Source of the DNA: Priestia megaterium | Lineage (GTDB): Bacteria; Bacillota; Bacilli; Bacillales; Bacillaceae_H | DNA: 64,000 nucleotides | NCBI RefSeq assembly: GCF_009497655.1 | Contig: NZ_CP023317.1 | Coordinates: forward strand, 2,199,501 to 2,263,500 | Direction: 5' to 3' | Shown: one piece after another, positions 26,788 to 33,487 of the stretch | Position numbering within the stretch: the stretch's first letter is position 1 | Layout of the letters: every line of letters begins with the position of its first letter | Position numbers and translations under genes: made by a program | The notes under the pieces: model-generated | Database searches by the model: none | What the model saw: the letters and a program-made list of their open reading frames with translations, nothing else | What the model was told of the DNA's origin: nothing

Positions 26788-27349
26788 GTATTTTTCTTCT
26801 TTGGACGGCATAGATAATCAAACTGATCGCACAAAAAGCTAAAGTGATCTCAATCACATCAGTATAAGAAGATGTCGTATTAAAAAAGGAACCGAAAATA
26901 AATAAAGCCAGCGTCCAAATGAAACCAAAAGAAAATGAGACTTTAATGTAATGACGATGATTCATTCCGCTTGCCCCGAGAAAAAAAGGCATCACATGTC
27001 GCATTCCTGGTAAAAAGTAGCTTGCGATGATGGCGTGAGATCCATATTCTTGAATTGTTCGCTCAACTTTCATGACATTCTTTTCCCATCGCGGGCGTTT
27101 TAATAGCGCAAGCGCCTGAGCTGAAAAAAGACTGGCTATCAAAAACTTGAGGTATAAGCTAAGCATCATGCCGCTGTAGGTAAGTATAAAAGCTGGAATA
27201 TACTGAACGGATGGAGACGTAGCCTGGCTGCCTGCAAGCATAATATATACTGGGTCAGGAATAGGAGTAAGGTTGGCTCCGACTAAAATGATAAAAAAGA
27301 AATATCCGTAGCCTAATTGGTTAATGGCTCCGATAAGCTGATCAATCAC
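26771..27349 (-). CDS. DedA/VTT-domain membrane protein
   Basis: 192 residues, GTG start with AGGAGG nine bases upstream. About five hydrophobic helices; the DedA signature is visible as NLTPIPDP near the N-terminus and SYFLPGMRHVMPFFLGASGM in the middle. DedA/VTT proteins are membrane proteins linked to lipid scrambling and envelope homeostasis. The protein is somewhat divergent: the usual E/D-xxxP-xPxE pattern is replaced by TPIPDP. Monocistronic. Confidence 0.75.
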   Translation of the reverse strand: MIDQLIGAINQLGYGYFFFIILVGANLTPIPDPVYIMLAGSQATSPSVQYIPAFILTYSGMMLSLYLKFLIASLFSAQALALLKRPRWEKNVMKVERTIQEYGSHAIIASYFLPGMRHVMPFFLGASGMNHRHYIKVSFSFGFIWTLALFIFGSFFNTTSSYTDVIEITLAFCAISLIIYAVQRRKIRKKQQ

Positions 27350-27461
27350 GTTTTCTTCCTCCTTTCTTCATTAGAATACGAGAGAGTGACACACAGTGTT
27401 CGCTCAAAATAAAAATAAAGTATAGGTACGCACAACTTAGGAAAAAAGAGTTATAATAAAT

Positions 27462-27477
27462 AAGAATGTACGTTCTT
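27462..27477 (+). promoter_or_regulatory. LexA (DinR)-like SOS box before dinB
   Basis: AAGAATGTACGTTCTT: a near-perfect palindrome matching GAAC-N4-GTTC at seven of eight conserved bases. It lies four bases after a TATAAT (27452-27457), so LexA bound here would block the start point. Confidence 0.7.
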
Positions 27478-27513
27478 CTTTCGGGGATTAATTATACAGA
27501 AAGAGGTGATAGT

Positions 27514-28722
27514 ATGAAAATGATGTACCCTAAAAACGGCAAAGTTATTCTTCATATTGATGCTAATGCTTTTTATGCATCTGTTGAAACCGCACATGAT
27601 CATACGCTCAAAGATAAGCCTCTTGCTATTGCTGGCAATCCAAAAGAACGAAGAGGAATTGTTGTAACCTGTAACTATATTGCTCGTAAACGCGGAGTGT
27701 ATGCGCCTATGCCTCTTTGGGAAGCGAAAAGAAAATGCCCCGAGCTGGTTGTTATAAAGCCTAATTTTCCATTATATCGCCAAGTGTCCAAAAACATGTT
27801 TGATTATTTAGTAACCATTTCACCTCTTTTAGAGCCCGCTTCAATTGATGAAGGCTATTTGGATATTACAAACTGTGCTGAATTAGGCTCTCCTCTTGAC
27901 ATAGCAAAGTCCATTCAGCAGCATTTAATACAGACGCTGCAAATTCCTGTGTCAATTGGAATCGCACCGAATAAATTTTTAGCCAAAACTGCAAGTGATA
28001 TGCAAAAACCTTTAGGAATTACCGTTCTTCGAAAAAGAGATGTCAAGACAGTTCTTTGGCCAAAAGCCGTAGAGGAAATGCACGGAATCGGTAAGAAGAC
28101 AGCTGAAAAGCTAAATGCGATTAAGGTGGTGACGATCGGTGATCTAGCAAATGCCGCTCCCGGTCTTCTTAAACAAACTCTCGGAGTAAAAGGAGAAGTT
28201 ATGAGAGACCGAGCGTGGGGCCAAGATGATCGACAGGTGAACCCTGATCGCCAATCACAGTTTAAATCAATTGGAAACTCTACGACGCTATCTCAAAATG
28301 CAGTAGATGAACATGAAGTTCTGCCTATTTTAAATAAACTATCGCACTCAGTGAGTTCTCGTATGAAAGCGAAAAAAGTTGTAAGCAAAACGATTCAGTT
28401 AACGATACGATATAGTGATTTTAAAACCATTACTCGAAGCCAAACTATTTCTAAAGCAATTAGCGAGCCAAACGATCTTTTTCATTACAGTGCGGTATTA
28501 TTTCAAAAGCATTGGAACGGAGAACCGATTCGTTTATTGGGCGTAGCTGCTCTTCAAGTGAGTCACCAGCTCCAAGAAGAAGAACAGTTGGATTTGTTTA
28601 CATACGGAGAACAAGCAAAAAAAGAGCCTTTATACAAAGCGGTCGAAAGTTTGCGTGAAAAATATGGAGATAACATTATTCAAAGCGGTTTAAAAAAACA
28701 AAGAGGAAAAGAAGAGAGGTAA
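27514..28722 (+). CDS. dinB: DNA polymerase IV (Y family)
   Basis: 402 residues. Translesion DNA polymerase. The catalytic carboxylates are visible: HIDANAFYASVE at the N-terminus and PASIDEGYLDIT near 115, with a helix-hairpin-helix (MHGIGKKTAEKL) and a little-finger domain. The C-terminus has QLDLFTYG, a beta-clamp binding motif. I chose the ATG at 27514 after AGAGGTGATAGT; the frame upstream lacks conserved sequence. An SOS-like box overlies the promoter, so DNA damage induction is likely. Confidence 0.92.
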   Translation: MKMMYPKNGKVILHIDANAFYASVETAHDHTLKDKPLAIAGNPKERRGIVVTCNYIARKRGVYAPMPLWEAKRKCPELVVIKPNFPLYRQVSKNMFDYLVTISPLLEPASIDEGYLDITNCAELGSPLDIAKSIQQHLIQTLQIPVSIGIAPNKFLAKTASDMQKPLGITVLRKRDVKTVLWPKAVEEMHGIGKKTAEKLNAIKVVTIGDLANAAPGLLKQTLGVKGEVMRDRAWGQDDRQVNPDRQSQFKSIGNSTTLSQNAVDEHEVLPILNKLSHSVSSRMKAKKVVSKTIQLTIRYSDFKTITRSQTISKAISEPNDLFHYSAVLFQKHWNGEPIRLLGVAALQVSHQLQEEEQLDLFTYGEQAKKEPLYKAVESLREKYGDNIIQSGLKKQRGKEER

Positions 28723-28735
28723 CTCTCTTTTTTTG
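28711..28735 (+). terminator. Terminator of dinB
   Basis: AAGAGAG-GTAA-CTCTCTT followed by six T; it overlaps the dinB stop codon. Confidence 0.75.
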
Positions 28736-28878
28736 TATAAAATAATAGGTTTACACTCATTATAGAAGGGGAAGTACATTACTATCACGGTAATCAAAGT
28801 GATTACAAAATGAATTTGATTGCGACTTTTTTAATTGTCTGCAATGAAATTACATAAAATAATCTATGAGGTGATCTT

Positions 28879-29298
28879 ATGTCAGACGCACTATTTACAT
28901 CTAAAGCAACAGCGGTTGGAGGCCGAGATGGTCGAGTTAAATCAGATGATGGTATTATTGATTTAACCCTTGTAAATCCTTCTCCAAATAACAAAAAAGA
29001 AGGAACAAATCCCGAGCAGCTGTTTGCAGCAGGATATTCTGCTTGTTTTGACGGCGCTTTAAATTTAATCGCTAAGAAACAAAAAAAAGACATTGATTCG
29101 TCTATTACTGCAGAGGTAAGTCTACTAAAAGACCACACTGATGATGGCTTCAAAATTGGCGTGGTGTTAAACGCTCATATTAAAGGCGTTTCACAAGAAG
29201 TAGCTGAGAAGCTAGTAGAAGATGCACATCAATTCTGCCCGTATTCTAAAGCAACGCGCGGAAATGTTAACGTAACGTTAAATACAACGGTTGAGTAA
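28879..29298 (+). CDS. ohrA: Organic hydroperoxide resistance protein (Ohr, OsmC superfamily)
   Basis: 139 residues. Reduces organic hydroperoxides with two redox cysteines, both present: GYSACFDGAL (~Cys53) and HQFCPYSKATRGN (~Cys117). Length and motifs are those of true Ohr rather than OsmC. The convergent neighbour is the matching OhrR-type repressor. Upstream, AATTGTCTGCAAT near 28833 resembles a half of an OhrR operator, but less clearly than the site at ohrR. Start ATG after GAGGTGATC. Confidence 0.9.
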   Translation: MSDALFTSKATAVGGRDGRVKSDDGIIDLTLVNPSPNNKKEGTNPEQLFAAGYSACFDGALNLIAKKQKKDIDSSITAEVSLLKDHTDDGFKIGVVLNAHIKGVSQEVAEKLVEDAHQFCPYSKATRGNVNVTLNTTVE

Positions 29299-29301
29299 AT
29301 A

Positions 29302-29342
29302 AAAAAACGCTTGGATTTTTCTGAAATCCAGGCGTTTTTTTT
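29302..29342. terminator. Bidirectional terminator between ohr and ohrR
   Basis: AAAAACGC-TGGATTT / AAATCCA-GCGTTTTT, ~15 pairs, with flanking A and T tracts. Confidence 0.85.
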
Positions 29343-29361
29343 ATATGCAATTTTATATGGT

Positions 29362-29811
29362 CTATTTTTGATTGTACGTATGCAGTGATTGCAGTAACTC
29401 CTGCAGCGTTTCTTTCAGCTTTTCTAATTCTCCCTGTGACTTATTTGTCATGCTAAAAACTTCTTCTGGAATATGACAAGCTTTATCACGTAATTTTTTT
29501 CCTTTTTCGGTTAAACTAATAAAAACAACGCGTTCATCTTCATGAGAACGTTCACGAATCACTAATTCTTGATCCTGCATTCTTTTTAGCATAGGAGTAA
29601 GGGTGCCTGAATCTAAATACAGAAGTTCGCCCATTTTTTTCACGCTGAGTGTTTCATGTTCCCATAAAACAAGAAGAGCTAAATACTGCGGATAGGTTAC
29701 TCCTAATTTATCGAGCAGCGGCTTGTACACCTTTGTAATTTCTCGAGACGTGGCGTAAATTGAGAAACAAAGCTGATTTTCTAGCTGCAGCTGCTTATAA
29801 AGTTGTTCCAT
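29362..29811 (-). CDS. ohrR: MarR-family peroxide-sensing repressor OhrR
   Basis: 149 residues. A winged-helix MarR protein with the N-terminal LENQLCFSIYATSRE that carries the reactive cysteine (Cys15) of one-Cys OhrR proteins such as B. subtilis OhrR. Oxidation of this cysteine by organic peroxides releases the protein from DNA. VTYPQYLALLVLWE and the wing DERVVFISLTEKG are typical. Convergent with ohr. A palindrome over its own promoter indicates autoregulation. Confidence 0.9.
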   Translation of the reverse strand: MEQLYKQLQLENQLCFSIYATSREITKVYKPLLDKLGVTYPQYLALLVLWEHETLSVKKMGELLYLDSGTLTPMLKRMQDQELVIRERSHEDERVVFISLTEKGKKLRDKACHIPEEVFSMTNKSQGELEKLKETLQELLQSLHTYNQK

Positions 29812-29836
29812 TCATGTTGCCTCCAGTCTATTGCTT

Positions 29837-29871
29837 TTTATTTAATTATACACAATTAAATAGGGGTGTCC
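29837..29871 (-). promoter_or_regulatory. ohrR promoter with OhrR-type operator
   Basis: On the minus strand: TTGGAC, 17 bases, TATAAT. The -10 lies inside a perfect inverted repeat TATTTAATT-N6-AATTAAATA (29837-29860), matching the AT-rich palindrome recognised by OhrR. Confidence 0.7.
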
Positions 29872-29955
29872 AATAACGCTGGATGAAAAAGTGATCAAGC
29901 TGTAAATAAAAAATGGGAATTTTACATATACTAAGAAAAAAAGGGAGCTGTGCAC

Positions 29956-30165
29956 ATGTATTTTGCAAAAAAAGCCGTAGAAGAAGAAGTAGATCAAATG
30001 ATGGATACGACTGTATATGCGTGTCAATCTGAATCATGTAATGGGTGGATGAGAGAAGATTTTGTTACGGTTGATTATAACTGTCCGATGTGCGGAACAG
30101 GAATGTCGCAGGAAGTACGCGAGCTGCCGAAAATTAAGTACGATCACCAATTTTATAATAAATAA
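29956..30165 (+). CDS. YdjO-like cold-inducible small zinc protein
   Basis: 69 residues. It has four cysteines in two pairs (YACQSESCNGWMREDF and CPMCGTGM), the pattern of the YdjO family, whose B. subtilis member is cold-inducible. A small zinc-binding fold is likely; the molecular role is unknown. I chose the ATG at 29956, eight bases after GGGAG, over the GTG at 29950. A paralogue lies at 45121. Confidence 0.75.
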   Translation: MYFAKKAVEEEVDQMMDTTVYACQSESCNGWMREDFVTVDYNCPMCGTGMSQEVRELPKIKYDHQFYNK

Positions 30166-30189
30166 AAAAGAAGCAGCTGCTTCTTTTTT
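30164..30189 (+). terminator. Terminator of the YdjO-like gene
   Basis: AAAAAAGAAGCAG / CTGCTTCTTTTTT, a fully symmetric 26-base hairpin. Confidence 0.8.
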
Positions 30190-30261
30190 ATTTTTCACTA
30201 AAATTTCATTAAGCTGAGCTAGACTAAGAACCAACATACGATGAAGGTGAGGAATATCAGA

Positions 30262-30369
30262 ATGAATCAAGGGAACTTTTTGAAAGGTTTATTTTGGGGA
30301 ACCTTATTTAGTATTCCTATTTGGATTTCATTGTTTGGCTGGTTCCGCATTTTATCACATCTTGCATAG
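30262..30369 (+). CDS. Small single-pass membrane protein
   Basis: 35 residues: a short polar start (MNQGNFLKG) and one strongly hydrophobic, Trp/Phe-rich helix ending in a short polar tail. An AAGGTGAGG ribosome site precedes the ATG by ~9 bases. Looks like a genuine small membrane protein of unknown function. It ends ~85 bases before the MBL-fold gene and may share its transcript. Confidence 0.5.
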   Translation: MNQGNFLKGLFWGTLFSIPIWISLFGWFRILSHLA

Positions 30370-30455
30370 TTTCGTTTTATAAATCGTCATACGCGCCCTT
30401 ATCTTTCTATTTCCGCTATAATAAGGGTGATAGAAAAAATAAGGAGCTGTTCTCT

Positions 30456-31277
30456 ATGATTCAATACAAAACGGAGCAAATGACGGTTTTTGAAAGCGCG
30501 CTATTTCAAACAACATCTGCAGTGATTGAAACAAAAGACTGTGTGATTGTTGTTGATCCAACATGGCTTCCTCACGAAATTAATGAAATTAAACAGCATG
30601 TTCAAGAGATTTTAAATCATCGCAAGCTGTATGTATTTTTTACTCACGGAGATTTTGATCATGTCATTGGGTATGGCGCTTTCTTAGAATTAAATGCCAC
30701 CTTTATCGGCAGCAAATTTTTAAAAAATCATCCGGACAAAGAAGAAAAAGTTCAAATGATTAAGCAGTTTGATCATGACTATTATATAAAAAGATCTCAT
30801 GATATTATATTCCCGGAGCTGGATATTGTGGTAACCGAAAATGAACAGCACATTACCTTAGGTGAAACATCTATTACCTGTTATTTTGCAAAAGGTCATA
30901 CAAACGATGGACTATTTATGATTGTCGATAATTCAATATGGATCGCAGGGGATTATTTATCGGACTTTGAATATCCGTACATATATGAAAGTGTAAACGA
31001 TTACCGCGACACTCTTGCTACTGCGCGACACATTTTAGCTAAGCACCAAAATCTAACGCTAGTTCCCGGACACGGAAAAACGACACATCATCGAGCTGAA
31101 ATTCAAAGACGAGTGGAGATGGCCAGCTCTTATTTAGATGAACTGCAAGCTGCAGTGAAAGAAGACAGTAAAGAAGCGCTTGATAAGCTAAACGACAAAT
31201 TGGCATTCCCATCTGATTTCACGGCACAATGTCATCAGAAAAACGTTGAAATTATGAAAAGAGAATTGCTGTTATAG
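30456..31277 (+). CDS. MBL-fold metallo-hydrolase
   Basis: 273 residues. The metallo-beta-lactamase fold is visible: TSAVIETKDCVIVVDPTW at the N-terminus, the metal motif FTHGDFDHVIG (a THGDxDH variant), a later FAKGHTNDGLFM with the third ligand His, IAGDYLSD, and LVPGHGKTT. Metal binding and hydrolysis are expected; the substrate is not evident. The ATG at 30456 follows AAGGAGC; the open frame upstream is non-coding. A perfect 17-bp terminator follows. Confidence 0.85.
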   Translation: MIQYKTEQMTVFESALFQTTSAVIETKDCVIVVDPTWLPHEINEIKQHVQEILNHRKLYVFFTHGDFDHVIGYGAFLELNATFIGSKFLKNHPDKEEKVQMIKQFDHDYYIKRSHDIIFPELDIVVTENEQHITLGETSITCYFAKGHTNDGLFMIVDNSIWIAGDYLSDFEYPYIYESVNDYRDTLATARHILAKHQNLTLVPGHGKTTHHRAEIQRRVEMASSYLDELQAAVKEDSKEALDKLNDKLAFPSDFTAQCHQKNVEIMKRELLL

Positions 31278-31309
31278 AAATCGAGTGTACAGTCATCCCG
31301 TTGATATTA

Positions 31310-31355
31310 AAAGTAAGAAACCGCATCTTCTGTTGGATATGCGGTTTCTTACTTT
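31310..31355 (+). terminator. Terminator of the MBL-fold gene
   Basis: A perfect 17-bp stem, AAAGTAAGAAACCGCAT and its complement, with T-rich sequence after. Confidence 0.85.
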
Positions 31356-31442
31356 CCTTTATTTATCAATTTAATGAAACTTTTTCCTTTTATATCCGTT
31401 TATATAAATAAGAAGTTATTTTATTTGTAAAGGAGTATGGCA

Positions 31443-31649
31443 ATGGGGAAAAACGGTTGTGTAAAATGCGGACATACAGAAGCAAAAACAAAAGAAATTG
31501 CTACAACGGGAACGGGGCTGTCTAGATACTTAGACGTTCAGCACAATCAATTTACTGTGGTATATTGCACGAGCTGCGGGTATTCAGAGCTATATAATAA
31601 ATCATCTTCAAGAGGCAGCAATATTATTGACTTATTTTTTGGAGGATAA
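31443..31649 (+). CDS. Small zinc-ribbon protein
   Basis: 68 residues with CVKCGH and CTSCGYSELY, one zinc ribbon. Families of this kind occur as stand-alone nucleic-acid- or protein-binding modules in Bacilli. The ATG at 31443 is seven bases after AAAGGAG; the ATG at 31437 is too close to it. The acetyltransferase gene begins two bases after its stop, so the pair is an operon. Confidence 0.75.
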   Translation: MGKNGCVKCGHTEAKTKEIATTGTGLSRYLDVQHNQFTVVYCTSCGYSELYNKSSSRGSNIIDLFFGG

Positions 31650-31651
31650 AG

Positions 31652-32128
31652 ATGAGTATCAACCTTATTGAAATTGATAAAGACCGGCACGCTTCCTATT
31701 TAAACCTGCTATTAATAGGGGATGAAGACGAAAAAGTAGTGAAGTCGTATATAAATGAAGGTTCCTTATTTACCATTGTGTATGAAAAGAAGGAGATAGG
31801 AGTTGTGCAGTGCCTCACCGATGAAGGGGAATCGGCAGTAGAAGTAAAGAATATCGGTTTAAAAGAAGCATACAGAGGAAAAGGAATCGGCAGCAAAGTC
31901 ATTAAAAAGTTAGAAGTACTGTATGAACGTAACCAATATTCTAAAATGATTGTAGGAACAGCGGACTCCAGTCTTGAAAACATAGCATTTTATAAAAAGG
32001 CAGGCTTTTATCAAAGCGGTGTCAAAAAGAATTTCTTTTTGCAGTACGTTCCACCGATTTACGAGAATGGCCTGCAAGCTATCGATATGATTATGTTTGA
32101 AAAGAAATTAAAAAGCAGAAGCGACTAA
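31652..32128 (+). CDS. GNAT-family N-acetyltransferase
   Basis: 158 residues. The acetyl-CoA binding signature is visible as KEAYRGKGIGSKVIKKLE, followed by TADSSLENIAFYKKAGF. The acceptor substrate is not evident. Immediately downstream of the zinc-ribbon gene with an AGGATAAAG ribosome site. A bidirectional terminator overlaps its 3' end. Confidence 0.85.
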   Translation: MSINLIEIDKDRHASYLNLLLIGDEDEKVVKSYINEGSLFTIVYEKKEIGVVQCLTDEGESAVEVKNIGLKEAYRGKGIGSKVIKKLEVLYERNQYSKMIVGTADSSLENIAFYKKAGFYQSGVKKNFFLQYVPPIYENGLQAIDMIMFEKKLKSRSD

Positions 32129-32143
32129 CACGCTTCTGCTTTT
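32110..32143. terminator. Bidirectional terminator
   Basis: AAAAGCAGAAGCG / CGCTTCTGCTTTT with a 7-nt loop, between the convergent acetyltransferase and LysM genes. Confidence 0.85.
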
Positions 32144-32148
32144 AATGA

Positions 32149-33186
32149 TTAATCTAAAATTTGAAGTTTTACCGTTTTGCGTCCCCAATTTAAAGCTGAG
32201 CTTTGAGATGCCATAAATAAATCAACGCGAGTACCTTTAATGGCACCGCCAGTATCTCCAGCAATTGCTTCTCCGTAACCTTCTACGTATACGCGAGAAC
32301 CTAATGGAATCACGCGAGGATCAACTGCAATTACTTTTCGATTAGGATTTGACCTTAGGTCGATGCCTGTAGCAGTGATTCCGCTGCAGCCCGCACAGTA
32401 AGCAGTATAAGCTGTTGCCTCAACCGTAATCTCTTTCGAAACCGACTTACTTTCTTGCGCTGGAGCAGGTGCCGGCGTTGAAGTCGACGGTGCTGAAGTT
32501 GACGGTGTTGAAGGAGCAGCAGGTGATGGCGTTGATGGTTTCGCCTGAGCTGCAGCTTGTCCGCCTACTTGTAGCACTTGATTAATGTAAATCGTATTAG
32601 ACGATAAGTTATTCCACTGTTTTAATTGAGAAATTGAAATGCCGTGTCGCTGTGCTACGCTCCACATTGTATCTCCAGGCTGAACTTTATAACTTTTACT
32701 GTTGCTAGGAGCCGGGGATGCTTGCGTTTCGTTTGTTTTTTCTTGTACAGGTGCTGAAGGTGATGATGAAACTGTTCCTGTTCCGTTTATTTTTAATACT
32801 TGATTCACATAAATTAAATGACTAGATAAGTTATTCCACTCTTTTAGCTGCTGTACAGAAGTACCGTTGTCTTTAGCGATACGATAAAGCGTGTCACCTG
32901 ATTTTACTGTATATGTATGATTTGAAGATGTTGTAGTTGGAGTTGAACTAGATGAAGAGTCAGTAGATGTAGATCCAATTTGTAATGTTTGGTTTGCATA
33001 AATTAGTGTGGAAGAAAGACCATTCCACTTTTTTAAGTCCTCAACTGTTACATTATGCTGCTGTGAGATGCTGAATAACGTTTCTCCAGCTTTTACTTTA
33101 TGCGTGTCTGTGTCAGCCGATGCTGCGTCTGCAATTCCAATTGATACTAAAGCTGTGGCCCCTAATGTAAAAATGTGTTTTTTCAT
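32149..33186 (-). CDS. Secreted LysM-3D domain cell-wall protein (YocH-like)
   Basis: 345 residues. A signal peptide (MKKHIFTLGATALVSIGIAD...ASA) precedes three LysM repeats (~28-70, ~90-135, ~165-210; each with GDT/GET...NNLSS...VNQVL). A Ser/Thr/Pro/Ala-rich linker (~215-250) leads to a C-terminal 3D domain (~255-345) with the catalytic aspartates in AVDPRVIPLG, AGDTGGAIKG and RVDLF. It should bind peptidoglycan and cleave it like a lytic transglycosylase. B. subtilis YocH has the same plan with two LysM. A WalR-type box lies upstream. Confidence 0.9.
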   Translation of the reverse strand: MKKHIFTLGATALVSIGIADAASADTDTHKVKAGETLFSISQQHNVTVEDLKKWNGLSSTLIYANQTLQIGSTSTDSSSSSTPTTTSSNHTYTVKSGDTLYRIAKDNGTSVQQLKEWNNLSSHLIYVNQVLKINGTGTVSSSPSAPVQEKTNETQASPAPSNSKSYKVQPGDTMWSVAQRHGISISQLKQWNNLSSNTIYINQVLQVGGQAAAQAKPSTPSPAAPSTPSTSAPSTSTPAPAPAQESKSVSKEITVEATAYTAYCAGCSGITATGIDLRSNPNRKVIAVDPRVIPLGSRVYVEGYGEAIAGDTGGAIKGTRVDLFMASQSSALNWGRKTVKLQILD

Positions 33187-33271
33187 CTAATAATTCTCCT
33201 TTATTTCCAATAGTTGTCTCTTATTCTATCAGCAATATGTAACAAACTCATGACAAAATGGTAGGTTTTAT

Positions 33272-33288
33272 ATTACAAGTTTGTAACA
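33272..33288 (-). promoter_or_regulatory. WalR (YycF) box upstream of the LysM-3D gene
   Basis: On the minus strand TGTTAC-AAACT-TGTAAT, an exact match to TGTWAH-N5-TGTWAH, ~90 bases before the start codon. WalR controls autolysin genes such as yocH in B. subtilis. The rest of 33187-33487 shows only AT-rich spacer and the ribosome site of the helicase gene. Confidence 0.7.
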
Positions 33289-33487
33289 ATACGTCTAAAA
33301 ATATAGAAAAAACGCAGTTTTTTTACGATTATGATGAAAAAAGTCTTAATTTGTCTGGAGAGATAGACTAGTAAAAAAGGTGTTCTCCTTTTATAAAAAT
33401 GAAGAGGAAAGAAGCTATGCTATATTCAAATGACATGATAGAATAGACAAGTTAGAAATGAACGGATAAAAAGGGAGTTAGACATCT

